64,000 bases of DNA, taken from NCBI RefSeq assembly GCF_009720865.1, contig NZ_WNLA01000006.1, forward strand, positions 186,001 to 250,000. Reading direction: 5' to 3'. The notes under the pieces were generated by a model. It saw only the letters and a list, made by a program, of their open reading frames with translations, did not search any database and was not told the DNA's origin. Shown here one piece after another: positions 1 through 9,004 of the stretch (its first letter is position 1; each line of letters opens with the position of its first letter). This DNA is from Pseudoduganella ginsengisoli. Its GTDB lineage: Bacteria; Pseudomonadota; Gammaproteobacteria; Burkholderiales; Burkholderiaceae_D. Position numbers and translations under genes: made by a program.

Positions 1-194
1 GTCGGGTTGCCCTGGCGGCCATAGCGGAAGCCTGGCTCTTTACCCTGGAACACGGACGCCAGCTGGCGCGCATCCTTGTAGCCAAACGCCACCGACGTGT
101 GCACCGGCTTGTGCAGCGAGCCGTGCTCGATGTTTTTGCGGCGGTCGTTATGCAGAATGGTGGTGGTAAAGCCGTAAGATTTCTTTTCTGTCAT
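1..194 (-). CDS. Cystathionine gamma-synthase family PLP enzyme (MetZ/O-acetylhomoserine sulfhydrylase-like), N-terminal part
   Basis: Only the first 64 codons lie in the window; the gene runs off the left edge. The N-terminus contains YGFTTTILHNDRRKN and ends in FRYGRQGNP, the start of the Y-x-R-x-x-NPT element of the Cys/Met-metabolism PLP-dependent family. Members catalyse gamma-replacement on activated homoserine to make homocysteine or cystathionine. It follows purF on the same strand, as in other Burkholderiales where metZ lies beside purF. The ATG at 194 has no recognisable Shine-Dalgarno sequence: the purF terminator with its T-tract ends about 10 bases upstream. Family is fairly sure; substrate (acetyl- versus succinyl-homoserine) cannot be told from the fragment. 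Confidence 0.8.
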   Translation of the reverse strand, partial: MTEKKSYGFTTTILHNDRRKNIEHGSLHKPVHTSVAFGYKDARQLASVFQGKEPGFRYGRQGNP

Positions 195-202
195 GATAGT
201 AG

Positions 203-233
203 AGATAAAAAAGCCCGGAGCGCATCCGGGCTT
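203..233 (-). terminator. Intrinsic terminator of purF
   Basis: A 9-bp perfect stem (AAGCCCGGA / TCCGGGCTT, loop 220-224) is followed on the minus strand by six T. It lies just after the purF stop codon and immediately before the next gene's start. Confidence 0.85.
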
Positions 234-239
234 ATGGCA

Positions 240-1763
240 TCACGCTTCCGTGGTTGCCGCATTCAGGTTCAACTGGGTGCGGGCCGCATCTTCCACCACA
301 GCCTTTTTAGGGTTGTGGCGGGCATGTTCCAGCTTGTCCAGGTAATCCGGCGACACGTCGCCGGTGATATAAACGCCATCGAAGCACGACGCTTCGAAAT
401 TCGTCAGGTTCGGGTTCACGTCTGCAATGGATTTCTTCAGTGCGTCGATGTCCTGGTACACCAGGTAATCGGCCGTGATTTCCTTGCACACTTCTTCCAC
501 CGTGCGGCCATGGGCGATCAGCTCGTCGCGGGTCGGCATATCGATGCCGTACACGTTCGGGTAAATCACTGGCGGCGCGGCGGATGCGAAGATGACTTTC
601 TTGGCGCCGGAGTCGCGCGCCATCTGTACGATTTCACGGGACGTGGTGCCGCGCACGATGGAGTCATCCACCAGCAGCACGTTCTTGCCCTTGAATTCAT
701 CGCCAATCGCGTTCAGCTTCTGGCGCACGGATTTTTTACGCGCAGCCTGGCCCGGCATGATGAAGGTACGGCCGATGTAGCGGTTCTTGATGAAACCTTC
801 GCGGTATTCCACGCCCAGGCGCAGCGCCAGCTGGATTGCCGCAGGACGCGACGAATCAGGGATCGGCATCACGACGTCAATTTCCCCGTCAGGAATTTCA
901 CGCTTGATCTTGTCGGCCAGGTATTCACCCATTTTCAGGCGGGTGGCGTACACGGATGCACCGTCGATGACGGAATCCGGACGGGCCAGGTAGACGAATT
1001 CAAAGACGCATGGCTGCAGCTTGGCGCCTTCGAAGCATTGCTGCGCGTGCAGTTTTTTGTCGGCATCAATGAACAGCGCTTCGCCCGGCGCCACGTCGCG
1101 CACGAAGCGGAAGCCCATGCCTTCCAGCGCCACGGATTCCGACGCGATCATGTATTCCGCGCCCTGCTCCGTTTCATTGACGCCCAGGCACAGTGGACGG
1201 ATACCGTTCGGGTCGCGGAACGCCAGCAAACCGACGCCGGCAATTTGCGCCACGGCGGCATAACCGCCGCGCACACGGCGCATCAACACTTTCACGGCCT
1301 TGAAAATGGCTTCCGGGTCCAGCGACAAGCCAGTGGTCGCGGTCTGGATTTCGTGCGCCAGCACATTCAGCAACACTTCCGAATCGGAATCCGTGTTGAT
1401 GTGGCGGCGGTCATTCTTGAACATTTCCTCTTTCAACTGTTCCCAGTTGGTGAGGTTGCCGTTGTGCGCCAGCGTGATGCCGAACGGCGCGTTGACGTAG
1501 AACGGCTGCGCTTCCTCTTCGCTGGACGAACCGGCGGTTGGATAACGGCAGTGGCCGATACCGGAATTGCCCGCCAGCGAACGCATGTTACGGGTACGGA
1601 ATACGTCACGCACGAGGCCGTTGGCCTTGTGCATGGAAAACATGCTGCTGTGGTTGGTTGCGATGCCCGCTGCATCCTGGCCGCGGTGCTGCAACAGCAG
1701 CAGCGCGTCATACAGCAATTGATTGACGGGTTGGTGGGAAACGACGCCGACGATGCCACACAT
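240..1763 (-). CDS. purF: Amidophosphoribosyltransferase PurF
   Basis: First committed step of purine synthesis: PRPP plus glutamine gives phosphoribosylamine. The protein is 507 aa, the usual length. It starts MCGIVGVV, so Cys2 becomes the N-terminal nucleophile of the class II glutamine amidotransferase domain (about residues 1-235). The phosphoribosyltransferase half carries the PRPP-binding motif LLVDDSIVRGTTS near residue 362. No propeptide precedes Cys2, as in E. coli-type enzymes. It lies downstream of cvpA, a widespread pairing. The intergenic space to cvpA holds two copies of a short repeat, and a strong terminator closes the gene. Confidence 0.98.
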   Translation of the reverse strand: MCGIVGVVSHQPVNQLLYDALLLLQHRGQDAAGIATNHSSMFSMHKANGLVRDVFRTRNMRSLAGNSGIGHCRYPTAGSSSEEEAQPFYVNAPFGITLAHNGNLTNWEQLKEEMFKNDRRHINTDSDSEVLLNVLAHEIQTATTGLSLDPEAIFKAVKVLMRRVRGGYAAVAQIAGVGLLAFRDPNGIRPLCLGVNETEQGAEYMIASESVALEGMGFRFVRDVAPGEALFIDADKKLHAQQCFEGAKLQPCVFEFVYLARPDSVIDGASVYATRLKMGEYLADKIKREIPDGEIDVVMPIPDSSRPAAIQLALRLGVEYREGFIKNRYIGRTFIMPGQAARKKSVRQKLNAIGDEFKGKNVLLVDDSIVRGTTSREIVQMARDSGAKKVIFASAAPPVIYPNVYGIDMPTRDELIAHGRTVEEVCKEITADYLVYQDIDALKKSIADVNPNLTNFEASCFDGVYITGDVSPDYLDKLEHARHNPKKAVVEDAARTQLNLNAATTEA

Positions 1764-1815
1764 GGTAGTGCTCCTGGACTTGGTACTGCAGATTTAACGA
1801 ATTCTGTTCTGATCC

Positions 1816-1884
1816 GTGGATGCCCGGCCTGTCAGACCCGGCACCCTCTGATATGTGGATGCCCGGCCTTCAGACCCGGCACCC
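1816..1884. repeat. Two direct copies of a ~30-bp intergenic repeat
   Basis: Copies at 1816-1846 and 1855-1884 share GTGGATGCCCGGCC, then TCAGACCCGGCACCC, and differ by one inserted base. They fill most of the cvpA-purF spacer. On the minus strand each reads GGGTGCCGGGTCTGA followed by GGCCGGGCATCCAC. The composition resembles the GTCAGAC-type intergenic repeats elsewhere in the window, but it is not the same unit. Confidence 0.75.
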
Positions 1885-1889
1885 ATGGT

Positions 1890-2390
1890 CTAAAATTGCA
1901 CATGCTGCGCGAGCGCATCAGGCAGGAAGGGTTTCACGGTGCGCACTCCGGTCTCCGCGTACGGACTCAACAGTGCCTTCTTCCAGAAATCCTGCTGCGG
2001 AATCGACGTCATCCCGCACAATATGACGGCAGCCAGCACGATCACAAGGCCGCGCCCGAGGCCAAACAGGCTGCCCAGGCCACGGTCGGCCATCGTCAGG
2101 CCGCCCGCCTTGATCAGTGCATCGATTGCCATCCCAAACAATCCCGTCAGTAACCGCACGCCGATAAACAATGCAATAAACGCAAGGATCAGCCGCACCA
2201 CGTCGCCAGGTATGACGGCCGGCAGCAGCTGCGCCAGCGGCGCGCTATACGCATTGGCCACGACAAAGGCAATGATCCAGCCGGCCAGCGACACCATTTC
2301 ACGCACCAGCCCGCGCAAGGTGCTGATGATGACGGAGGACAGCAATACAAACATCACCAGATAATCGAAGATGGTCAACTCACCCGACAT
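1890..2390 (-). CDS. cvpA: CvpA family inner-membrane protein
   Basis: A 166-aa hydrophobic protein with about four predicted membrane helices (near residues 8-25, 30-50, 62-85 and 105-125) and the N-terminal pattern FDYLVMFVLLSSVIISTLRGLVRE typical of CvpA in its spacing. E. coli CvpA is needed for colicin V production and affects tolerance to envelope stress; the molecular role is not settled. It sits between dedD (32 bases upstream) and purF on the same strand, the conserved dedD-cvpA-purF order. The start is ATG. Confidence 0.92.
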   Translation of the reverse strand: MSGELTIFDYLVMFVLLSSVIISTLRGLVREMVSLAGWIIAFVVANAYSAPLAQLLPAVIPGDVVRLILAFIALFIGVRLLTGLFGMAIDALIKAGGLTMADRGLGSLFGLGRGLVIVLAAVILCGMTSIPQQDFWKKALLSPYAETGVRTVKPFLPDALAQHVQF

Positions 2391-2422
2391 CGCTGCTGTA
2401 CCGTGCTATCCGTGCCGCCGGC

Positions 2423-3556
2423 TTACGACGTGGCCAGGCTGCTGCTCAAGCCAATCTTGCTGAGCTTGGCGCGGACTTTTTCCGCTTCTTCCTTGCTGGA
2501 GAACGGGCCCACGCGGATACGGGTCAGCGATCCGCCGCCAGCCGTATTGACTTTTTGCGTGAATGACTTGATGCCTGCATCCCTCAGCTTGCCTTGCAAT
2601 TCATCGACTTTTTCCTGCGACGCCACGGCAGCCACTTGCACCATGTAGCGGGCGTCGGATGGCTTGTCTTCCAGGATCGCCATGGCGCGGGCGCTGTCAT
2701 CCGGCTTCGTGTGCTTGGCTTCGTCCGCCTTGGCTTTGGCTTCCGCATCCGCTTTCGCTTTCGCCAACTTTTGTTCTTGCTCCTGCTTGGCTTTGGCTTC
2801 CTGCTTCGCTTTCGCATCCGCTTCCGCCTTCGCTTTCGCGTCCGCCAGCTTTTGTTCGTGCTCGGCCTTCGCCTTCGCGTCGGCGCGCTCTTTCGCGTCT
2901 TTCAACTCTTGGGCTTTATGCTCTTTGGCCAGCTTGGCTTCCAGCGCCAGCCTGTCGGCAGCGGCTTTGGCGGCAGCTTCTTTTGCCGCTTCTTTTGCAG
3001 CTTCCTTGGCGGGATCTTTGACGGGCGCAGCCGGTTCCACGTGCACTGGTTTGTCTACCGGCGCAGCGGCCAGTGCGGCGGCAGGCGCCGGCGTTGGGGC
3101 GGCGGGCTTGGCAGCAACGGGCGCGGCAGCAGCAGGCTTGGCCGGCACAGGCGCATCGACGATTTCTTCATTCTTGTCGAGCGCGGCCACATCCGATACA
3201 CCCTGTTCCCGGCTGGAACGGGGCGCTGGTTCGGCAGGCTTGTCTTTGGAAGGAATCTGGATGGCGATATCGGATGCCAGTGGTTTCGGTTCAGAATCGA
3301 GCAGCATTGGCAAGCCGATCGCAACGGCCAGCGCGAGGGCCACGGCGCCAACGAGGCGGCGGCGGGCACGTTTCTTTTCAGGCAAATCCGGATCTTCGCC
3401 GGAACGGGAACGGCGGGCCGCAGGGCCGTCCGCGCTGCTTGCGCGTTTGGACCTGGCCCGCTCCAGCACGGCCTGGTCATCGGCCTTGCTATAGTAGCCG
3501 CTGTCCTGGCCAGCGGCTTCCTGCTTGTTTTTGGAGAGTTTCGAGAACAAGCCCAT
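2423..3556 (-). CDS. dedD: SPOR-domain protein, DedD type
   Basis: A 377-aa bitopic protein. It has a basic cytoplasmic N-terminus (residues 1-67), one membrane helix (about 68-86, LVGAVALALAVAIGLPMLL), a long periplasmic Ala/Pro then Ala/Lys/Glu-rich linker (about 110-285, probably helical), and a C-terminal SPOR domain (about 300-375). SPOR domains bind denuded glycan strands at division septa, so a role in cell constriction is likely. It lies between folC and cvpA as in E. coli. The linker is low complexity, with many AKAKAEAD-like units, which explains long shadow ORFs on the other strand. Confidence 0.93.
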   Translation of the reverse strand: MGLFSKLSKNKQEAAGQDSGYYSKADDQAVLERARSKRASSADGPAARRSRSGEDPDLPEKKRARRRLVGAVALALAVAIGLPMLLDSEPKPLASDIAIQIPSKDKPAEPAPRSSREQGVSDVAALDKNEEIVDAPVPAKPAAAAPVAAKPAAPTPAPAAALAAAPVDKPVHVEPAAPVKDPAKEAAKEAAKEAAAKAAADRLALEAKLAKEHKAQELKDAKERADAKAKAEHEQKLADAKAKAEADAKAKQEAKAKQEQEQKLAKAKADAEAKAKADEAKHTKPDDSARAMAILEDKPSDARYMVQVAAVASQEKVDELQGKLRDAGIKSFTQKVNTAGGGSLTRIRVGPFSSKEEAEKVRAKLSKIGLSSSLATS

Positions 3557-3586
3557 GCGTCAATTCGATATCAGACAGTCAATTCT

Positions 3587-4876
3587 TCAGTGCAGAGCGT
3601 TTTTTCGTGCCGCCATGACGCCGGCGACGGTGTAAAACGATCCAAAGACCACAATTCTATCATTCTCGGTGGCCCGGCTCATTGCATTTGTGAACGCTTG
3701 GGCAGGATCTTCGAATATGTTGATGGTGCGTTCGTCGCGTTCCGGCTGGATTGCCTGCACTTTCGCAGCCAGTTCCGATGCCGTTGCCGCGCGTGGCGAC
3801 GGCAAATCCGTCAGGCACCAGTGATCGATATGCTCGGACATGGCGGCAATCACGCCATCGATATCCTTGTCGTGCATCGAGCCAAACACGGCATAGGTGT
3901 ATGCGTGGTAGCCCATGTTGCCGAGATTCTGGTTCAGGCCAGCTGCGGCATGGGGGTTGTGCGCCACATCCAGGATCACGGTCGGGCGGCCCGGCAACAC
4001 CTGGAAGCGGCCCGGCAATTCCACCGTCACGAGGCCGGTGCGCACGTCTTGCGCGCCGGTCGGCAATACATTTTTCAGCGCTTCCAGCGCAGCCAGCGCG
4101 GCAGACGCATTGAGCAGCTGGTTGGCGCCGCGCAGGCTCGGGTATGCCAGCGCATTGCGGCGCATCGACCGGCCGCCGTAATTCCACTGCTGCTTGTCGC
4201 CCGCATAATTGAAGTCGCGGCCCATCAGCCACAAGTCGGCGCCGATTTCCGTTGCGTAATCGATCAGCGCTTGCGGCGGCACGGGATCGCTGCAAATCGC
4301 CGGTTTGCCGGTGCGGAAAATGCCGGCCTTCTCAAAGCCGATCTGTTCGCGCGTGCCGCCCAGGTAATCCACGTGGTCGATATCGACGCTGGTGACAATC
4401 GAGACATCCGCATCGACGACATTGACAGCGTCCAGGCGGCCGCCCAGGCCGACTTCCAGGATGGCCACGTCCAGGCCGGAATTGGCCATCAAGTGCATGA
4501 TCGCCAAGGTCGTGAATTCAAAGTACGTCAGCATGGTGTCGCCGCGGGCGGCTTCCACCACGTTGAAACTGGCCACCAGTTGTTCATCCGTTGCCAGGTC
4601 GCCATTCAAGCGTGCGCGTTCATTGAAATCCAGGAAGTGCGGCTTGATGTACAGGCCCACTTTGTAGCCCGCCGTCAGCAGGATCGATTCCAGCATGGCG
4701 CAGGTGGAACCTTTACCGTTGGTGCCAGCCACCATGATGACGGGGCATGGGAATTGCAGCTGCATGCGTTCCTTGACAGCGCGTACGCGGTCCAGGCCCA
4801 TGTTGATTTCAGTGACGGCGTGGCGGGATTCGATCAGCGCCAGCCAGGCCGGCAACGTGGTGGGGAGTGTCGACAT
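3587..4876 (-). CDS. folC: Bifunctional dihydrofolate / folylpolyglutamate synthase FolC
   Basis: This Mur-ligase-family enzyme adds glutamate to dihydropteroate and to reduced folates. The ATP P-loop GTNGKGST is near residue 50, followed by the glutamate-ligase core and a C-terminal domain. The start taken is the ATG of MSTLPTTLPAW at 4876, preceded by GGAA. An in-frame ATG at 4900 would add MQHLWNST but has no ribosome site. About 429 aa, normal for the family. It lies between accD and dedD, the standard order. Confidence 0.95.
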   Translation of the reverse strand: MSTLPTTLPAWLALIESRHAVTEINMGLDRVRAVKERMQLQFPCPVIMVAGTNGKGSTCAMLESILLTAGYKVGLYIKPHFLDFNERARLNGDLATDEQLVASFNVVEAARGDTMLTYFEFTTLAIMHLMANSGLDVAILEVGLGGRLDAVNVVDADVSIVTSVDIDHVDYLGGTREQIGFEKAGIFRTGKPAICSDPVPPQALIDYATEIGADLWLMGRDFNYAGDKQQWNYGGRSMRRNALAYPSLRGANQLLNASAALAALEALKNVLPTGAQDVRTGLVTVELPGRFQVLPGRPTVILDVAHNPHAAAGLNQNLGNMGYHAYTYAVFGSMHDKDIDGVIAAMSEHIDHWCLTDLPSPRAATASELAAKVQAIQPERDERTINIFEDPAQAFTNAMSRATENDRIVVFGSFYTVAGVMAARKNALH

Positions 4877-5010
4877 CGTGGAATTCCAGAGGTGTTGCAT
4901 CCGATGCAGGGTGGATCAGCGGGGACGCCTGGTCCCAGCGTAATCCGGCGTGAACCATCGTGGCGCATGCATGGCGGATCACGATGGGAACGCCGGGTTC
5001 CGCCCCGCGT

Positions 5011-5044
5011 AAAACAAACGCGGCGGGCCTAAGCTCCGCCGCGT
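5011..5044 (-). terminator. Intrinsic terminator after accD
   Basis: A GC-rich stem (ACGCGGCGG / CCGCCGCGT) with a 9-base loop, followed on the minus strand by TTTGTTTT. It lies in the 188-bp accD-folC spacer, suggesting folC also has its own promoter. Confidence 0.75.
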
Positions 5045-5064
5045 GGTAACGCGCAAGCGTTGAA

Positions 5065-5937
5065 TCAGGCGATGACTTCCGCCGCCTGGTTTTGCAGCAG
5101 CGCCAGCAGGCGGGCGATTTCTTCGCGCATCTGGCGGCGGTCAACGATCATGTCGACCGCGCCTTTTTGCACGAGGAATTCCGCGCGCTGGAAGCCTTCC
5201 GGCAATTTTTCACGCACGGTGTTTTCAATCACGCGCGGGCCGGCAAAGCCGATCAGCGCTTTCGGCTCAGCCATCACGACGTCGCCCATGAAGGCGAACG
5301 AAGCGGAGACGCCACCCATGGTCGGGTCGGTCAGCACGCTGATGAATGGCAGCTTTTTCTCGGCCAATTTGGTCAGCATGGCCGTGGTTTTCGCCATTTG
5401 CATCAGCGACAGCAAGCCTTCCTGCATGCGGGCGCCACCGGTGGCGGTAATGCAGATGAACGGTACTTTCTGTTCCAGCGCCACTTGCGCGGCACGGGCA
5501 AAGCGCTCGCCCACGACGGAACCCATGGAACCGCCCATGAATTCGAATTCGAAGCACGCCACCACCACTGGCAGGCTCATGATGGCGCCACCCATGGCGA
5601 TCAGTGCATCGGTTTCACCGGTGGCTTCCATGGCTTGCTTCAGGCGGTCTGGGTATTTTTTGCTGTCTTTGAATTTCAGCGTATCGACCGGCAGCGCTTC
5701 CTGGCCGATTTCATAGCGGCCTTCCGCATCCAGCAGCGCGTCCAGGCGCTCGCGGGCGCGGATACGCATGTGGTGGTCGCACTTCGGGCACACGTGCAGG
5801 TTCGATTCCAGGTCGGTACGGTACAGCACCGCCTCGCAAGACGGGCATTTGACCCACAGGCCTTCCGGCATGGTTTTGCGTGCGGCGGCTTCATTGCGTT
5901 GAATGCGCGGCGGCAGCAGTTTTTCCAACCAGCTCAT
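5065..5937 (-). CDS. accD: Acetyl-CoA carboxylase carboxyltransferase subunit beta
   Basis: The beta half of the carboxyltransferase that moves CO2 from carboxybiotin to acetyl-CoA, giving malonyl-CoA. The zinc ribbon is complete: Cys31, Cys34, Cys50 and Cys53 (CPSC ... CPKC). The crotonase-like carboxyltransferase core follows, with glycine-rich GGARMQEG. It is 290 aa, as expected. The ATG at 5937 is preceded by a strong AGGAGA. It sits downstream of trpA, the arrangement seen across Burkholderiales, with a 224-bp spacer between them. Confidence 0.98.
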   Translation of the reverse strand: MSWLEKLLPPRIQRNEAAARKTMPEGLWVKCPSCEAVLYRTDLESNLHVCPKCDHHMRIRARERLDALLDAEGRYEIGQEALPVDTLKFKDSKKYPDRLKQAMEATGETDALIAMGGAIMSLPVVVACFEFEFMGGSMGSVVGERFARAAQVALEQKVPFICITATGGARMQEGLLSLMQMAKTTAMLTKLAEKKLPFISVLTDPTMGGVSASFAFMGDVVMAEPKALIGFAGPRVIENTVREKLPEGFQRAEFLVQKGAVDMIVDRRQMREEIARLLALLQNQAAEVIA

Positions 5938-6161
5938 ATATTTCTCCTATGGTCCTGAACGGACATGGCCCCGCCTGCGGACAACACCGCCCGGCCGGGG
6001 CTGTTATGCAAGGGTGTCAATGTTGTCGAAACACCCCTACTTCACAACTTGCATCAACTTAAGTGGCGGAAGTGTAGCCGTTTTAGCTTGCCATGTCGAA
6101 CATTCAAAACTTTCAATTTTAAGCACGGACGTTAGATTTTACATCTTGCCCGCGCTTAAAA

Positions 6162-6959
6162 TCAGGCGTCCAGCGCGGTGCGGATGCTTTGCGTGAACGC
6201 TTGTACAGCGGCAACCACGCCGTCTTTCGGCGTATTTTCAATTTCTTGAATGATGCGGCTGCCGATCACGACCGCGTCCGCCACTTCCGCCACGGCGCGG
6301 GCGGTGGCGCCGTCACGGATGCCGAAACCCACGCCGATCGGCAGCGGCACGTGCTTGCGGATGGCAGCCAGGCGGGCCGCTACGTCAGCCGTATCGATAT
6401 TGCCGGCGCCGGTCACGCCTTTCAGCGACACGTAATAGCTGAAGCCGCCGCCGACTTTGGCGACTTGCTGTACGCGCTCCTCAGTCGACGTGGGCGCCAG
6501 CAGGAAAATCACGTCCAGTTCCGCCGCGCGCATTTTTGCGGCGAACTCTTCGCACTCTTCCGGCGGATAATCCACGACGATGGCGCCATCGGCGCCTGCT
6601 TCTTTCGATGCGGCGACAAAGGCATCCCAGCCCATGCGCTCGATCGGGTTCGCGTAACCCATCAGCACCACCGGGGTGGACTGGTTGGTTTTGCGGAATT
6701 CGCGCACGTAGCCAAAGACGTCGCGCATGGTGACGCCCAGCGCCAGCGCGCGTTCGCAGGCGCGCTGGATCACGGGGCCTTCGGCCATCGGGTCGGAAAA
6801 CGGGACGCCCAGCTCCAGCACGTCGGCGCCGCCGGCGACCAGGGCATGCATCAGCGGGACCGTCAGTTCAGGCGCAGGGTCGCCACCGGTAATGAAGGTG
6901 ACCAGCGCGGTTTTGTTTTGCTCTTTCAGAGCGGCAAAAGTTGGGGCGATACGGGACAT
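6162..6959 (-). CDS. trpA: Tryptophan synthase alpha chain
   Basis: Cleaves indole-3-glycerol phosphate to indole and glyceraldehyde 3-phosphate, passing indole to TrpB. The start is taken at MSRIAPTF (265 aa). This numbering matches E. coli TrpA, so Glu49 of ELGVPFSDP is the catalytic acid. Position 60, Asp in E. coli and most homologues, is Glu here (PMAEGP), confirmed in the DNA as GAA. An upstream in-frame ATG at 7010 would translate through the intergenic hairpin and is unlikely. It follows trpB by 90 bases. Confidence 0.97.
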   Translation of the reverse strand: MSRIAPTFAALKEQNKTALVTFITGGDPAPELTVPLMHALVAGGADVLELGVPFSDPMAEGPVIQRACERALALGVTMRDVFGYVREFRKTNQSTPVVLMGYANPIERMGWDAFVAASKEAGADGAIVVDYPPEECEEFAAKMRAAELDVIFLLAPTSTEERVQQVAKVGGGFSYYVSLKGVTGAGNIDTADVAARLAAIRKHVPLPIGVGFGIRDGATARAVAEVADAVVIGSRIIQEIENTPKDGVVAAVQAFTQSIRTALDA

Positions 6960-6979
6960 GATAGCTTTCGTTATGTATT

Positions 6980-7008
6980 GGAGCCTGATACCGGAGGTGT
7001 CAGGCTCC
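6980..7008. repeat. Intergenic hairpin (GTGTCAGGCTCC type) between trpB and trpA
   Basis: An inverted repeat GGAGCCTGATACC / GGTGTCAGGCTCC with a 3-base loop: 13 pairs including one G-T. No T-run follows on the minus strand, so it is not an ordinary terminator. It may act as an intercistronic RNA hairpin or be a dispersed REP-like unit. Confidence 0.7.
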
Positions 7009-7049
7009 ACAAATTTACAGTGAGAGGTTGACCTGGCAATAACAGGCCA

Positions 7050-8282
7050 TCAGCCGAATTTCATGCCCATCCGCTCCGCCACCGTATGCATGTCCTTGTC
7101 GCCACGGCCCGACAGGTTGGCCAATACGATTTTATCTTTCGGCAGGGTTGCCGCCAGCTTGGCCGCATACGCCAGCGCGTGCGACGATTCCAGCGCCGGG
7201 ATGATGCCTTCGATGTGGCAACTGTCGTGGAACGCCTTCAGCGCTTCCTCGTCCGTGATCGACACGTATTGCGCCCGGCCGCTGTCTTTGAGGTACGCGT
7301 GTTCCGGGCCTACGCCCGGGTAATCCAGGCCGGCCGAGACCGAGTGCGTCTCGATGATCTGGCCATTTTCATCTTGCAGCAAATACGTGCGGTTACCGTG
7401 CAGCACGCCTGGATAGCCTTTGGTCAGCGACGCCGCATGTTTATCGGTATCCAAGCCTTCACCGGCGGCTTCCACGCCGATCAGCTGCACCTGTTTCTGG
7501 TCAATGTACGGGTAAAAAATGCCCATGGCGTTGGAACCGCCACCAATACACGCGACCACGTAATCCGGCTGGCGGCCTGCCAGTTCCGGCATTTGCACCA
7601 GGCACTCTTCACCAATCACAGACTGGAAGTCGCGCACCAGCATTGGGTACGGATGCGGGCCCGCCACGGTGCCGATGATGTAGAACGTGTTTTCAATGTT
7701 GGTGACCCAGTCGCGCATGGCTTCATTGAGCGCATCCTTGAGGGTCTTGGAGCCGGATTCAACGGGTACCACGGTCGCGCCCAGCAGCTTCATGCGGTAC
7801 ACGTTTTGCGCCTGGCGCTTGACGTCTTCGCTGCCCATGTACACGACGCACTCGAGGCCGAAACGGGCGCAAATGGTGGCGGTGGCCACGCCGTGCTGGC
7901 CCGCGCCGGTCTCGGCAATGATGCGCGGCTTGCCCATGCGTTTGGCCAGCAACGCCTGGCCGATCACGTTATTGATCTTGTGGGCGCCGGTGTGGTTCAA
8001 GTCTTCGCGCTTGAAGTAAATCTGCGCGCCGCCAGCCAGTTCAGACCACCGTTTTGCGTGGTAAATCGGCGAAGGACGGCCGACGAAATGCTTCAGTTCG
8101 TAGCGGAATTCTTCCAGGAAGGCGGGATCCTGGCTGTATTTTGCGTACGCTTCTTTCAGCTCGGACAGTGCGTACGTCAGGGTTTCTGCGGCGAACGAAC
8201 CGCCATAGGGGCCAAAGTGGCCGGTCGGGTCAGGCAGTTCGTAGTCGGTGGCGTGGAACAGCGGGGCTGCATTGTTGCTCAT
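7050..8282 (-). CDS. trpB: Tryptophan synthase beta chain
   Basis: The PLP enzyme condensing indole with serine. The PLP lysine lies in GAHKINN, and the phosphate-binding glycine loop is GGGSNAMG. The start chosen is ATG 8282 ([18 protein letters not shown], 410 aa), with AAGAGAG upstream. An in-frame ATG at 8318 would lie in the spacer hairpin. It is part of the trpF-trpB-trpA run. Confidence 0.98.
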   Translation of the reverse strand: MSNNAAPLFHATDYELPDPTGHFGPYGGSFAAETLTYALSELKEAYAKYSQDPAFLEEFRYELKHFVGRPSPIYHAKRWSELAGGAQIYFKREDLNHTGAHKINNVIGQALLAKRMGKPRIIAETGAGQHGVATATICARFGLECVVYMGSEDVKRQAQNVYRMKLLGATVVPVESGSKTLKDALNEAMRDWVTNIENTFYIIGTVAGPHPYPMLVRDFQSVIGEECLVQMPELAGRQPDYVVACIGGGSNAMGIFYPYIDQKQVQLIGVEAAGEGLDTDKHAASLTKGYPGVLHGNRTYLLQDENGQIIETHSVSAGLDYPGVGPEHAYLKDSGRAQYVSITDEEALKAFHDSCHIEGIIPALESSHALAYAAKLAATLPKDKIVLANLSGRGDKDMHTVAERMGMKFG

Positions 8283-8305
8283 GATAGGTGTCTCTCTTGA
8301 CAAGG

Positions 8306-8331
8306 GTGACACCTGCAAGCACAGGTGCCAC
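8306..8331. repeat. Intergenic hairpin between trpF and trpB
   Basis: GTG-A-CACCTG / CAGGTG-C-CAC with loop CAAGCA: nine base pairs around one mismatch. It touches the trpF stop codon and carries the same GGTGACACC / AGGTG flavour as the trpB-trpA hairpin, so it is probably the same loose repeat class. Confidence 0.55.
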
Positions 8332-8990
8332 TAGTTTGCGTCAGCTGCGCGGACAGCCTGCACAAAGGCGGCTATCCGCTCGGGATCTTTGATGCCCTTG
8401 GACGCTTCGACACCGCTGGAGATGTCAACTGCGTACGGGCGTAACTGGGCAATCGCGCCAGTCGCGTTGTGTACGCTCAAGCCACCACTCAAAACGGCCC
8501 GATGCGCGAGATCTTTTGGGACGAGAGACCAATCGAAAACCTTTCCTGCGCCGCCGTACGCGTCTACCCACGTATCGAGTAGCAAACCCGCAAACAGCGG
8601 GCTGGAGGCACGGCAAATCCGCTCATATTCTAGCAGTTCATCTTGACGTGTGTCAGGTTTGACCCTGAATACGCGCAAATAGCGCGTATTCGCGGCTTCG
8701 GCAGCGGCTGCGCACTGCCCGGCGGTTTCATCGCCGTGGAATTGCAGCAGGGTGACGCGGGACGCTTTGACGGTGGCGGCCACCTCTTCCGGCGAGGCAT
8801 TGACGAACAGGCCGGTGGCGGAAATGAACGGTGGCAAACCCGCGATCAATTCGCCGGCTTTTTCCGGCGTCACGTAGCGGGGGCTTTTTGGATAAAACAC
8901 GAAGCCGGCCGCATCGGCGCCAGCGGCGGCCACGGCCGCCACGTCTTCAGCGCGGGTCAAGCCGCAAATCTTGATACGGGTGCGGTGCAT
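8331..8990 (-). CDS. trpF: Phosphoribosylanthranilate isomerase
   Basis: Amadori isomerase of Trp synthesis, TIM-barrel. The N-terminal KICGLTR contains the catalytic Cys, and the catalytic Asp is in LLDTWVDAYGG. The start is ATG 8990, with GAGGAGAG immediately upstream (219 aa). A longer frame from 9014 would overlap truA and lacks a ribosome site. It is 14 bases from the truA stop codon, so the genes are likely co-transcribed. Confidence 0.97.
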   Translation of the reverse strand: MHRTRIKICGLTRAEDVAAVAAAGADAAGFVFYPKSPRYVTPEKAGELIAGLPPFISATGLFVNASPEEVAATVKASRVTLLQFHGDETAGQCAAAAEAANTRYLRVFRVKPDTRQDELLEYERICRASSPLFAGLLLDTWVDAYGGAGKVFDWSLVPKDLAHRAVLSGGLSVHNATGAIAQLRPYAVDISSGVEASKGIKDPERIAAFVQAVRAADAN

Positions 8991-9004
8991 AGCTCTCCTC
9001 GTTG

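Noticed and set aside
99..2153. 684-codon open frame on the plus strand opposite purF and cvpA
   Set aside because: Spans three genes on the other strand, His/Arg-rich composition typical of a shadow frame.
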